Shown here: piece after piece, positions 10,601 through 20,933 of the stretch
Layout: each line of letters begins with the position of its first letter
Numbering within the stretch: the first letter of the stretch is position 1
Assembly: GCA_025506515.1 (NCBI GenBank)
Contig: CM046458.1
Coordinates: 43,226,731-43,290,730 of the forward strand
Direction of reading: 5' to 3'
Origin: Flaveria trinervia
Taxonomy: Eukaryota; Streptophyta; Magnoliopsida; Asterales; Asteraceae
DNA: 64,000 nucleotides
Program-made: the position numbers and the translations under genes
Notes under the pieces: model-generated
Seen by the model: the letters and a program-made list of their open reading frames with translations, nothing else
Told to the model about the DNA's origin: nothing
Databases searched by the model: none

Positions 10601-11066
10601 AGGAGTACCACACCAGGTCGGTTAACTTCAGACCCCAACAGCCTACAAGGTACATTAGAAGGTCTAAAATTAATGCCATTACTGGAAAGCCAAAGATAGT
10701 GTTGAAGTGGAGTCCTCCGCGCACGATGTCTAGAATCCCACTCAGGGAAATGCCACAGGACTTCACTCCACAATTTAAGTGGTAGTACTACGATTGGAGG
10801 ACAGGAGAAGCGGTCATAGTCCTAAACAAAGAGAGCCAAATGGATACTATCAGGGTATTTGACCTAATGTGGCTAACCAACTTGTCAGCTAATAATGTCT
10901 ACACTCTATACAACTGGCCACTGTTCTATGATACGCAGGATATAGTACAGCCCTCCAGTTCCAGAATGTCATAAGACTCTGTTTTGCATTTGAGATTCAT
11001 GCAGGAGTCACAAAAAAGGATAAGTACAAGAAGTATGAGTAGGTAATGAAGAAAACAAGACATTAG
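7681..11066 (+). pseudogene. ORF3 of copy A' (large protein of unknown function after pol)
   Basis: The reading starts at ATG 7681 (MADRWSINPRHN), chosen because it follows the splice acceptor by 4 nt and matches copy A. In order it holds an N-terminal segment (QAFWENA, about 7833), a conserved block with CMYPRFLQLIF (about 8247) and QVKRLIGHL (about 8395), and an acidic stretch. A Thr/Pro-rich linker (8880-9150), a coiled coil (about 9250-9430) and a very acidic tract (9475-9600) follow. After a candidate intron (9717-9864) come LQQVKTQLTLILDLQG, SGRIIAWAYFEDLNVYAVKR and GKPKIVLKWSPPRTMSR, ending at TAG 11064-11066. No signal peptide or membrane segment is visible, so an envelope role is unsupported. 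Related proteins occupy the same place in A, B, B' and C. Frameshifts occur near 7812, 7990, 8690, 9430, 10225 and 10590. Confidence 0.75.
9717..9864 (+). other. Candidate intron inside ORF3 (A')
   Basis: The donor ACAAAA|GTAATG and acceptor AATCAAGCAG|ATCC bound 148 bp of AT-rich, non-coding sequence. Copy A has GATAAAA|GTAAAT and AATCAAACAG|ATCC at the same place (24763 to 24625, 139 bp). The flanking coding sequence is conserved while the interior is AT-rich with stops, as expected for an intron. Confidence 0.55.
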
Positions 11067-11080
11067 AGAGATCTAGGTCC

Positions 11081-11091
11081 AAGGGGGAGTT
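11081..11091 (+). promoter_or_regulatory. Polypurine tract (A')
   Basis: AAGGGGGAGTT abuts the TGTTGATAC start of the 3' LTR and would prime plus-strand DNA synthesis. Copy A has the same tract next to its 3' LTR (23398-23411, minus strand). Confidence 0.85.
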
Positions 11092-11812
11092 TGTTGATAC
11101 ATGTATGTCCCTAGATCATGATATGAATGTAATAGATCTTGTTTGTCTAATTCTGATATAATTTGGAATGATTAATGAAATGATATGATTGTTTGTTATT
11201 TATAATGTTTAATATTTCATTAATGAGTCGATGTTGAATTGGTTTGTGGTTGTTTGAATGTTACACATAATGTTCTATTAAGTAATACATTCAAACTTAA
11301 CAAAATGAAGTTCTCATACAAATGGCTCATGCGAATGGACCATACGCATGAATAACTTCATACGAATGACTCAGTCGCACGACTGAACCAGGAGACTAGA
11401 TCAGTCATATGATTGTAACATAAGATTGGCTCAGTCGCATGACTGAACACTCAGTCATGCGGATGAATCAACCGCATGGTTCAATCGCACGACTGAACCA
11501 TACTAATAGTTCAGTCGCACGAATGAACAGTACTAACCTATAAATACAACCCAATTCGTGGAAAAACGGGGGAATTCATTCTATTTCGACTCCAGACGTA
11601 CCCTAGCCATCCAGAAACCTCCAAGTTGATACTCCAAGTTCATAGAACGCTCTAGATCGATTTCTAATCGATTCTTAACGTTTGATTCAATACTTTATTG
11701 ACTCTACGTGCGTTCTCACTGATTGGATCGCCAATCAAATAGGATTCCGCACTATTTGGTTTGGTTTACACGTTAATCATTAGGTATTTCTTTCAAATAC
11801 CAGGTCCTAACA
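11092..11812 (+). repeat. 3' LTR of copy A'
   Basis: The repeat begins TGTTGATACATG and ends GGTCCTAACA, with TG...CA termini and 721 bp in length. It matches the LTRs of copy A (22689-23397 and 36110-36815). The family A word array occupies about 11335-11530, ending a few bases before the TATA box. Several words have CG changed to CA or TG compared with the next copy. Confidence 0.92.
11539..11546 (+). promoter_or_regulatory. LTR TATA box (A')
   Basis: TATAAATA follows the last palindromic word by a few bases. The same TATAAATA is at 11958-11965 in the partial LTR and on the minus strand at 22953-22960 and 36371-36378 in copy A. Confidence 0.7.
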
Positions 11813-12223
11813 AATGCGGATCAGTCGTATGATTGTAACATAAGATTGGCGCAGTGCACGACTGAACACTCAGTCGTGCGGATGAATCAACCGCATGGTT
11901 CAATCGCACGACTGAACCATACCAATGGTTCAGTCGCACGAATGAACAATACTAACCTATAAATACAACCAATTCGTGGAAAAATGGGGGAATTCATTCT
12001 ATTTCGACTCCAGACGTACCTTAGCCGTCTAGAAGCCTCCAAGTTGATACTCTAAGTTCATAGAACGTTGTAGATCGATCTTCAACGATTCTTAACGTTT
12101 GATTCATACTTTATTGACTCTAGTGCGTTCTCACTGATTGGATCGCCAATCAAATAGATTCCTCACTATTTGGTTGTTTACACGTTAATCATTAGTATTT
12201 CGTTCAAATACCAGGTCCTAACA
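11813..12223 (+). repeat. Second, partial LTR of family A in tandem
   Basis: From 11819 to 12223 this repeats the 3' 58% of the preceding LTR (from about 11398), including words, TATA and the terminal CCTAACA. Its 5' part is missing, and the six bases AATGCG at the junction do not match. It could be a remnant of an older family A element at the same site, or an unequal-exchange product. Confidence 0.85.
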
Positions 12224-12446
12224 TCATATTCCTATTCATTACATAACAGACCTAGATTAAAACCACACTGTTCAGGGTTGGTCAAGATGAAATATAGTTA
12301 AGAATTGTCCTGCATTACATCATAGTCATATTAATAGGAATTCTTTGGAAATAAATTAACAGAATTAGTTAATAATTCTTTTGTAAGAAATCTGTCTCTC
12401 CTAAAACCAAAGTTATTCAAATTGGGTTCCTATCTCACCCGCTTAA
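12224..12446 (+). pseudogene. gag: C-terminal remnant of family C gag
   Basis: Only the terminal WVPISPA and TAA at 12444-12446 are recognisable; they align in position with WVPNLN of A' and WVSKTN of B. The rest is degraded and AT-rich. The 5' side was separated by insertion of copy A' and its partial LTR. Confidence 0.55.
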
Positions 12447-12480
12447 CCTGTTCTTTATATTTTTGCAGTAGTCATCCACT
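12444..12480 (+). promoter_or_regulatory. gag stop plus candidate 3' splice site at the gag-pol junction (C)
   Basis: TAA is followed by 22 nt ending TATATTTTTGCAG at 12478. The pol frame is shifted by one relative to gag, so stop readthrough alone would not join them. A and B show the same arrangement. Confidence 0.4.
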
Positions 12481-15400
12481 AAAGTTGTAAACAGTGTATG
12501 GCATATGGATAGTGGATGCTCCAAGCATATGACAGGGCTCAAAGACTTGCTAACCAATTATCGGATTATAAATGGAGGTTATGAGGCTTTTGCTGGCGAC
12601 AAAAAGAAGGAAAGATTATCGGTCAAGTTGAAGTTTCCAGTGGCTCTCTAACTTTGGAGAAAGTCAATTATGTACCTGAACTTGCATTTAATCTGTTGAG
12701 CGTTCTCAGATTTGTGATAAAGACATTCTGGTCTTGTTTAAGTCTGATGAATGTGTCTTTTTAAAATCTGAGTGATATTCCAAAAGAAATGGTACTTATG
12801 TATGCTCCACGAAAGAATCATACATATCTTCTTGATATGGGATCAAGGGAGTCAAGTCTACAGCTACCTGTCTTCTTTCCAAAGCTTCCAGTTCTGAGTC
12901 TCTATTATGGCATCGTAGATTGGGCCACGTTAACTTTAAAATTATAAACAAATTAGTCAAAAACAATCTCGTTAGAGGACTTCCTTTAAAAGATATTTCT
13001 GTAAAAGAAAAATGTATGCCGTGTGCCAAGGGCAAACAACATAAGAAACCATACAAGACAAAACTTGAAAATAACATAACTAGTCCTCTCGAGTTGTTAC
13101 ATACTGATTGGTTTGGCCCAATCAGTGTTAAATCAATTGCTAAAAAAAATTTGTCTTGTTGTAACAGATGATTCCTTAAGATATTCTTGGGTAAGATTTC
13201 TAGCTCACAAGGGAGAGGTTGTTGAGGAGCTGTAGAAGTTAATACTTTAAATCGAGACGATAAGCAAGAGAAAGGTCTTGGCCATCAGAAGTGACAATGT
13301 ACTAAATTCAAAAATTAGATCTTTGATTCGTTTGTGCTGCTGCAAAAGGAATCGTAAGACAATTTAGTGCTGCGAGGACGCCTCAACAAAACGGAATAGC
13401 TGAACGAAAGAATCGCACGCTTATTGAATCCACTCGTACGATGCTGATTGAATCCTCCATACCTATTATCTTTTGGGCGGAGGTGGTATACTGTGCTTCA
13501 TACGTTCTAAACAGGGTTTTGATAGTCAAGGACAAAATGAAGACTCCTTATGAACTTTTTCAAAAACAGAAGCTTTAATTGACTTATTTTGACCATTTGG
13601 GTGCTCCTGCACTCTATTGAATACTCAATCACAAAAGAAGAAATTGGTTCCATGTCTGATGAGTGTTATTTCATCAGCTATTCTTCTTCTCAAATGGCTT
13701 ACTGGGTTTATAACAAGAGAACACGTATTGTTCAAGAGTCGTTCTATGTTGATTGGCAGGAATCTAATTCGTCTGATGTTCGATCTGAACCAGCATGGTT
13801 CTTTGACTACGATACGGTGTTTAACTCCTTTAATCTTCCTGTCCTCAACGATGATGCATCCATCTCCAATGTTCAAACAAATATCATTTCTTCAACTCCA
13901 TTACCTGTCATTCCTCAAGCTCATTCCACCTCTTCCGCAAACGAGGCCACATTAGTTGATATTGCATCGTCTTCATCATCATTTGATCTTCCACCTCCAC
14001 CTATTTCTACAGCCTTTCCTTCATCACCAACATCTACCTCATCACAGCCTGTACCATCCCTCTCACCATCATCTACCCATCCATAATATATTAGCCAACC
14101 ATCTCCAAACATCCTTCCTACACCCACTGATTTCAAAACATTAAAGGATCATCCTCATGATCGCATCATTGGATCTATCATCGATGGAGTATGGACGCAG
14201 AGTCAATATGGTTTGGTTAACATTTGTCTCTTCTCTTGATTTATTTCCAAATCGTTCCAAAAAAAACATGCATGTGCTCTCTAGGACCCTGCTGGGTCAA
14301 ATCGATGCAATTAGAGCTCCAACAATTCAGAAAACTCAAAGTGTGGACTTTGGTCGATCTTCCACCAAACAAATGCCCAATTGGCACGAAATGGGTTTTT
14401 AAGAACAAACTCGATGACTGTGGCACTGTGGTATGAAACAAATCAAGATTGGTGGTGCAAGGATTTGCTCAAGAAGAAGGGATTGACTATACTGAGGTTT
14501 TTGCTCTTGTCGCCCGTCTTGAAGTAATAACAATTTTTCTAGCTCGTGCCACTCATAAACAGTTCAAGGTCTATTAGATGTATGTCAAATGTGCCTTCCT
14601 TTATGGAGACATTGACGAGGAGATATATGTGTGTCAACCACCACGTTTTGAGGATCCCGATTTCCCTAACAAAGTTTATAGTTTGACAAGTCTCTTTATA
14701 GTCTTCATCAGGCACCTCGAATCTGGTATGAGACCCTAACATAGTATCTCTTAAGAAATAGATTTTCTCATGGCACCATTGATATGACTCTATTCAAGAG
14801 GGAAGTGGATGGTGAAATGCTGATTGTCCAAGTTATGTTGATGATATTATTTTCGGCTCCACTAATTCACAATTGTGTCGGGAGGTGAGTCGAGGTGATG
14901 CGTAGTCACTTTGAAATGAGCATGATGGGGGAGATGTGCTTTTTCCTCGGGCTACAAGTGGAACAAAAGCCAGAGGGTATTCACATTCATCGGGAAAAGT
15001 ATGTTAAAGAAATTTTGAAGAAATTCAAGATGGATGAAGCTTCTCTTGAAATGACTCCTTTTACTGCTCTTTGTTGATCCTTATCTCTACAGATCTATGA
15101 TCGGTTCCCTTATGTATCTTACAGCAAGTCATCCTGACATCGCTTTTGCTATAGGATATTGTGCTCGATACCAATCTGCCCCGAAAGAGTCTCATGAAAA
15201 GGCTGTAAAACGAATTTTTCGTTACCTTAAAGGTTCTTCTCATTTAGGTCTTTGGTATCTTTATGGTGAGAATTTTGATTTACATGCTTATTCTCATAGT
15301 GATTCTAATGGTTGTAGGTTAAACAGGAAATTGGTCACCGGAGGATGTCAATTCTTGGGCAATTGTCTGGTTCGTGGCAAAGCAAGAAACAGACCACTTT

Positions 15401-15739
15401 CTCTCTTTACAGCAGAAGCAGAATACATTGCTGTCTCTGGTTGCTGTTCACAAGTTCTCTGGATACAACACCAGATGATTGACTGTGGGATCAACTTTCT
15501 CCATAAACCGTTGTTTTGTGACAACGAAGTAGCCATTGGGATTGCTAAGAATCCTATTCATCATTCTCAACCAAGTACATTGAGACACGAATTCATGCAA
15601 TCTATGATGCTCAGGAAAAGGGTTTTGTTGATATATTCCCATTGACACAAAAAATCAAAAAGCAGATCTTTTCACAAAAACATTTGATAAACCTCGCTTT
15701 TATGAATTGATCTCTACGCTAGGTCTAATATCATTTTAA
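12479..15739 (+). pseudogene. pol: pol of family C (PR-INT-RT-RNaseH), degraded
   Basis: Protease is marked by VWHMDSGCSKHMTG (about 12496-12537). GAG-pre-integrase has WHRRLGHVNFK (about 12908) and CMPCAKGKQHKK (about 13014). Integrase has LLHTDWFGPI (about 13096) and QQNGIAERKNRTLIES (about 13384). Reverse transcriptase has LQQFRKLKVWTLVDLP (about 14309), FLYGDIDEEIYVCQPP (about 14595) and YVDD at 14834-14845. RNase H has GSLMYLTASHPDIAFAIG (about 15104), YLKGSSHLGLWY, AEAEYIAVSGCCSQ (about 15415) and a TAA end at 15737-15739. Many frameshifts and stops are spread over all domains, more than in A or B, in line with C being the oldest host element. The domains that process, copy and insert the element are all present but broken. 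Confidence 0.85.
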
Positions 15740-16350
15740 AACTCTTTTTCTTTAAACTTGTTGATTTCTTTATACTAATAATAATAAAATAAAATATTGA
15801 AAATTTCCACATGTTCTTAGATGTAGATATGTAACACCTGGATATTTTCTTTAGAGCTGACGAAAGAACAAAAAGAAATAAAGTCTAAAGTCAGGGGACC
15901 AAACTTGCCAAAACAGGAGAAAGTTCGGAAGAGTAGGGGAATAAGAGGGGAGGGCAGCCCACACCCTCCCCCACACCCACAAAATTCTACAAAAAAAAGA
16001 GAGGAGAAGAGGAAAAGGGGAGAAAAAAGGGAGAAAGCTTGGTTCGGGTGGATTCAAGCATGCAAAATCGAAGTGTAGCGGGTCTAATCAAAGCTCTACT
16101 CGATGGTGTTGCTTGTGTGAGTTCTAGGACCCCTCTTTTACCTGTTTCAAACTGATTTGGTTGGAACACATAATGAAAACCTGTTTTTGAAATGTCTGTG
16201 TTTGACCCATGTGTATGTGTTTGTGTATGTTGCGAGTGATGTATTCCTAAGGTTTACGATGGTTGATTTGGGCTTAGAATGGGTTTGGAAGAGCTTGGAG
16301 GTCGAAAATGGCAGGTTGGTTCGGGAGCAATCTGCATTCTGCACCAGTTA

Positions 16351-16660
16351 GGGCTATGCGACCGAGTGGCATGTGAGTCATGCGACTGAAGTCCACACGC
16401 ATGCCAATCATGCAATTGAGGTTCGTTTGCATGTGAGTCGTGCGACTGGAGCCCATACGCTTGCCAGTCATACGACTGACGGTCATTCGCATGGGGAGTC
16501 ATGCGACTGAGGCCCATACGCCTACTTCCATCCGCATAGGGTCCATTCGCACAAGTGTTCATCCGCGTTGGTTCATTCGCATAGGTGCTCATTCACATAC
16601 TATCCATTCGATGATTTTCAGTCGCCTGGACGGCCATGCGATTGAAGGGTGCCCATACAC
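16351..16660 (+). repeat. Family A-type palindromic words inside LTR D
   Basis: Words such as GTCATGCGACTGA, CATTCGCAT and GTCGTGCGACTGG recur about 15 times in 310 bp. They are the same vocabulary as in the copia family A LTRs, although the surrounding LTR starts like a gypsy element. Confidence 0.75.
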
Positions 16661-17210
16661 CTAAGTAGGGCTTGTGCCTCGAGGAAAACATAGTTTATCT
16701 ACTGACTTTCAGGGAAAGTGCAGATGTAAGTTTTGATGTGGAAGGTTCCCGGGAGTTCATATAAGTTGACTTTTGAGGCCATAGATGTTATGTTGGGCAT
16801 TATGTTGATGATGATGATGTATGATGTTGTATGTTTATGCATGATGTATGCTATGTATGTATGATGATGCCCTGTATGATGATGTTATTAGCTGTGTATG
16901 TTGATGTTCCTTATTATGATGAATGTTTATCTTTCCCGTGACTTTAAGTTGAATGTTAATGAATGAAATGAAAAGTATTATGTAACGTAAAGTGGAAGAT
17001 AATAAAAAGAGGAACGAAATGAAGAATGCATGCATTAATGAATGATGAAAGTAATGAAAGTAATGAAAGCCTTGCAAGCCTTGTATGTCGGGACACACCC
17101 CTTTGTAAGGTGTTAGCCTAATGGTGTGCGGTTTCGCTACCCGGGAGGATGCACATCGGGGTCCGTCTTTGTGATTAACCATTTGTATGGAACCATTGTT
17201 GTTTGCCTTA

Positions 17211-17414
17211 GGTACTGTGGCCAGGAGGTGTTGTGCACCGTAATGGAAGGTCTATGATAGGCTTAGGCCTAGTACCATGAGACTGAAGGGCATAGCATAT
17301 GAAAATGGTACACCTGAACTTTATCTTTGGTATTGTGACCAGAGGTGTTGTGCACCGTAATGGAAGGTCTATGATAGGCTTAGGCCCAGTACCAGAAGAC
17401 TAAAGGGTAAAGTT
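17211..17414 (+). repeat. Tandem repeat in LTR D, period about 128 bp
   Basis: Two units start at 17211 and 17339 with GGTACTGTGG and GGTATTGTGA and share GTTGTGCACCGTAATGGAAG and TCTATGATAGGCTTAGGC. Confidence 0.8.
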
Positions 17415-17901
17415 CATAATTTTGGTGGAAAGAATATGTAATGATGAACGAACAAATGAGAGTAAGAATATATGAACAAATGGAAGTTAACGAATGAATA
17501 ATGAAGATAATTATCATATTATCTATGTGTACGTATGATGTATGATCGCATGAAAGTAAGGAACGGTTTTAACAAAAGAAAAGTATGTTTTATTATAAAC
17601 TAGAACTCACTTAGCAACGCTAACTTTTATTTGTTTCCAGTTGGCAGGTAATGGTTGCTGAGGATGGCACGAGGTGGCTACTCAGCTCTTTTGGATGGCA
17701 TCTATTTTTATAATGCTTTTGTGATGTAATGCAACATTTATTTTGTAACTTGATAATGATGTATTATTTTGCAAAAGCCTCTATTATAAATTGAAATGTT
17801 TTGTTTAAATGTTTCCGCTACAATGTTTTTATGTAAGATGATGAAATTATATCTTTATGTGCGATGAACGACCAGTTGTAAGCGTCCTAGGAATGTGGCC
17901 A

Positions 17902-18213
17902 TTGTTTTGTGACAACGAAGCAGCCATTGGGATTGCTAAGAATTTTATTCATCATTCTCGAACCAAGCACATTGAGACACGAATTCATGCAATCCGTGAT
18001 GCTCAGGAAAAGAATTTATTGATATTATTCCCATTGACACAAAAAATCAAAAAACAGATGTTTTCAGAATTACATTTGATAAACCTCGCTTTTATTAATT
18101 GATCACTATGCTAGGTCTAAAACTCTTTTTCTTTTAACTTGTTGATTTCTTTATTACTAATAATATAAAATAAAAAAATTGAAATTTTCCACATCTTTCT
18201 TAGATGTAGAAAT
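17902..18213 (+). pseudogene. Duplicated RNase H end and 3' flank of family C
   Basis: This repeats 15511-15829 in direct orientation, from FCDNEAAIGIAKN through the end of pol and the AT-rich tail ending TAGATGTAGAAAT. Together the two copies flank LTR D as direct repeats of about 310-320 bp, far longer than a 5-bp target duplication. The hAT element is inserted at the end of this second copy. Confidence 0.85.
18206..18213 (+). repeat. Target site duplication of the hAT element, left
   Basis: GTAGAAAT here and GTAGAAAT at 20926-20933 are an exact 8-bp pair directly outside the terminal inverted repeats. Eight bases is the hallmark duplication of hAT transposition. Confidence 0.93.
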
Positions 18214-18229
18214 TAGGGGTGAGCATAAA

Positions 18230-18450
18230 ACCAAAATAACCGAACCATAACCGCATTAACCATATAACCAAACCAAATTTACCGAACCAAGATAGAAACC
18301 GGCGGTTTGGTTTTAAGTTTTTTTAGAAACCGAATTTTCGATTTCGGTTTCGGTTTTGGCCGAATTTAAAACCATAAAAACCGAACCGAACTGTATTCCA
18401 ACCAAACCGAACCGAACCTAAACCGTAACCAAACCGATCCAAACCCATAA
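18230..18450 (+). repeat. hAT left subterminal repeats
   Basis: About 20 variants of AACCGAA and AACCAAA occur within 220 bp of the left terminus. The right subterminal region (20700-20910) mirrors them. Such arrays are usual transposase docking sites in this superfamily. Confidence 0.8.
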
Positions 18451-18949
18451 AAACCGACCCATATTATATGTATAAATATTTGAAAATATTATTATATTAG
18501 TTACTGAGATAAAGTTATATTTTAGGTTCTGTGTTTTTAATATATTAGGGGGAAAGCAGTAAATTGAAAAGAATACTAAAAGACACTTTAAAATAACCCT
18601 TTTACACAATTAGAATTCATCAGTTCATCAATTCATCCTCTATTACTCAACTGGCATAGATCATAATCCGGTCAACAACATTCACATAATCAGATGTGGT
18701 CCAATCATCCAACACTGCAACGTTCATCAAGGTAGCTTCTTTATTTCGTTTAGTCGTTTTTTTAAAGTTGTAGGTTTCACTAAAGTCTGTGAAAATGCAA
18801 ACTTGAAACTTCATTCTTTTGTAGAGTTTTGTTAATTGTTATTATGTTCAATAGTTCCACGTTTAAATAAACAGTAGGTTTAGTAGCTCATTTAAGTAGC
18901 TATAAACTAACTTTACTACTACTTATTTGCTATTAATTTGTTGTTCCAG

Positions 18950-20385
18950 ATGGATACAACAAGTAGCATCAATGAAAGGTATTTTTTGTTTTAAGTATGT
19001 TTTATTTTTTGTTTTATAGTTATCATCAATGATTTAATATGTTATATGATTTCCATATGTTTTACTTTTTAGACTTAATGATATGGATTTTAACTATCAA
19101 GCTTTGTTTCGTTCGGAATATGAAGACAACGAAGTGATCATGAGAAAAAGGAAAAAGAATGATAGAGTATTGGGAGCACCCGACGAAACGGATTGGGAGA
19201 ACTCAAGGTACTTTAGTTTCTATATTATTTTATCTATATATATAAGAATCTGTATTTTTTTATATTCATTGTAGGATTTTTGTGCCATGTTTTTGCATTA
19301 GTATTCATATTAATAAAAAGCATCTGCATGTTTTATATTAGGTTTTATAGTATGTTACAATTTACATATTAGTTAAGATATTATGTAATATTTTATATTG
19401 ATATATATGACTTATCCTTACATGTTTTTATAGGTTATTTGTGAAGTATCTCAAAATTTTTCATGATGTGACTAAAAAGATCTCGGGTTCTAAGTATGTC
19501 ACCGCCAATTGTTGTTTGGCGAGATTTGTGTTATGCATGTCACCATAGCAAAAATAACGTTAAGTATTGATGAATCAAAGAAAATAATGGCGGAGTCCAT
19601 GAAATTAAAGTTTGATAAATATTGGGATAACTTAAGCAATATGAATATGTTGCTCTATGTAGCTTTAGTTTTAGATCCTCGAAACAAAATGACTTACCTT
19701 AGCTATTGTTTAGGCTTGATATATGGTATGAAGTTTGATAAAGTTAAGAATTTGAAGATAGAAGTGAAAAGATGTTGTTAGAGTTGTATGAAAATTATAA
19801 GAAAAGGTTAGATAAAACAAGTGAAGGAAAAAATACATTGGCATCTTCTAATGTTGTTGATTGTGAGGATGTTGTTGATTTGGAGGATGGTTATTTAAAA
19901 TATTTAGAGGAAAAATGTGGAGAAGGGATTAATACGAGTGAAGTCGACATTTATTTAAGAGATGGGGTTGAGAAGAAGATAAAAGGAGATGATTCATATG
20001 ATGTCTTAGGTTGGTGGAAAATAAATTCAAACAAATTTCCTATTCTTTCTCATGTTGCAAGGCATATTTTAGGAATTCCTATTTCAATAGTTGCATCCGA
20101 GTCGGCTTTTAGCGTTGGTGGTAGAGTTATCGATAAATACAGAAGTTCTCTCACACCAAAGACTGTCGAGTCATTGATTTGTTTACAAGACTGGCTCCAA
20201 TCAACACCAACTGATTTACAAGAATCTCATATTCACGGACTACAACTTGAAGACTTTGTTGATAATTTGGAGAGATTGGAAAATGGTAGTAACTTTTACA
20301 TATTTTACTATATGTTTTTAATTTATACATAAATATTAATGTCAATATATTTTTTGTAGAGTTTGAAGCTAAAAAAATGCAATGA
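18950..20385 (+). pseudogene. Truncated hAT transposase with introns (DUF4413 plus C-terminal dimerisation domain)
   Basis: The start is ATG 18950 (MDTTSSINER). Exons inferred from splice consensus and frame are 18950-18978, 19073-19207, 19434-20285 and 20360-20385; the stop is TGA 20383-20385. The joins read in phase (WENSR then LFVKYL; LEN then EFEAKKMQ). The DUF4413-like part holds VTKKISGSKYVT, MKLKFDKYWDN and VALVLDPRNKM. The C-terminal hAT dimerisation domain holds ILGIPISIVASESAFSVGGR and LTPKTVESLICLQDW. The BED zinc finger and most of the catalytic core are absent, so it cannot catalyse transposition alone. One-base frameshifts near 19525 and 19775 break the third exon. Confidence 0.82.
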
Positions 20386-20925
20386 CTCGTTGAATGAAGA
20401 TATGGATTTCCACATGTAATGACTTCTTGAATGAAGATATGCAATGACCTTTTGAAGAGCATGAAGATTTGTCGCATGATTTCATAGATTACCTTTTCTT
20501 TTTAATGTATTTGTTTATTTGGCATCAAACGATCTAGGTTTTGTTAGAATGTACTTGTTTTTATGACATCAAACAAGTTAATGATTAATTGTTTGTTCAA
20601 ATTGGTGGATTATATCGTTTTATTTAGATCGAAAGGTTAACAAAATATTGGTATTAAAGAATATTAAGATTATAGAACATGTAGATTTTTTAAAGATTAA
20701 CAAAAGATTGGTTTAAAAACCAAAAACAATACCGAACCAAAGTGAAATCCAAAACCAAATATCAAACCGAAAAAACCGAAACCCAAACCGAAACCGTGAT
20801 GAAAACCGAAAACTAGAAACCGAAAAAATCGGAACCAAATGGTTTTGAAAAAACAAAAACCGAAATATTGATTTTTGGTTTTGGTTTTATGCTAAACCGA
20901 ACCAAACCGACCATGCACACCCCTA

Positions 20926-20933
20926 GTAGAAAT
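20926..20933 (+). repeat. Target site duplication of the hAT element, right
   Basis: GTAGAAAT is identical to 18206-18213. The family C spacer continues after it. Confidence 0.93.

Larger units (their letters stand above)
1..11812 (+). mobile_element. Copia (Sirevirus-like) LTR retrotransposon, copy A', left end outside window
   Basis: This is the 3' 11.8 kb of a Ty1/copia element: gag end, pol (PR-INT-RT-RNaseH), a 2-kb spacer, ORF3, polypurine tract and 3' LTR. The domain order with integrase before reverse transcriptase defines copia. The large Gag and the extra ORF after pol fit the Sirevirus lineage. It closely matches the complete minus-strand copy A at 22689-36815 along its whole length. 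The 5' LTR and gag start lie left of the window. The element interrupts family C, whose gag end resumes at 12224. Many frameshifts make it non-autonomous as it stands. Confidence 0.93.
15830..17901 (+). repeat. LTR-like sequence D (Tekay-type gypsy LTR, probably solo)
   Basis: It starts TGTAACACCTGG and shortly after contains GGGGACCAAACTTGCC, a phrase I associate with Tekay-clade chromovirus LTRs. It has no ORF of interest. It holds a palindromic word array of family A type (16351-16660) and a 128-bp tandem duplication (17211-17414). A related truncated copy lies inverted at 37876-38275. The 3' end lacks a clear CA terminus and passes directly into a second copy of the RNase H end of family C, so the boundary at 17901 is set by that homology. 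Confidence 0.6.
18214..20925 (+). mobile_element. hAT DNA transposon, 2712 bp, complete ends
   Basis: Terminal inverted repeats TAGGGGTGAGCAT (18214-18226) and, inverted at 20913-20925, TAGGGGTGTGCAT match at 12 of 13 positions. Exact 8-bp duplications flank them. Subterminal regions (18230-18450 and 20700-20910) are packed with AACCGAA/CCAAACC repeats, typical transposase-binding subterminal arrays of plant hAT elements. Inside is an intron-bearing transposase derivative lacking its N-terminal half. It is nested in the second copy of the family C pol end. Confidence 0.95.

Noticed and set aside
7681..11066. ORF3 as a viral-type envelope protein
   Set aside because: No signal peptide, transmembrane segment or surface-protein pattern is visible; acidic and coiled-coil segments dominate.
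16254..16592. Minus-strand open stretches with MRMT/SRMT and ANEP repeats
   Set aside because: They come from reading through the palindromic word array of LTR D; no protein family is recognisable.
19208..19433. Break in the hAT transposase as a deletion
   Set aside because: The gap has GT-AG ends and joins in phase, so it is better read as an intron.
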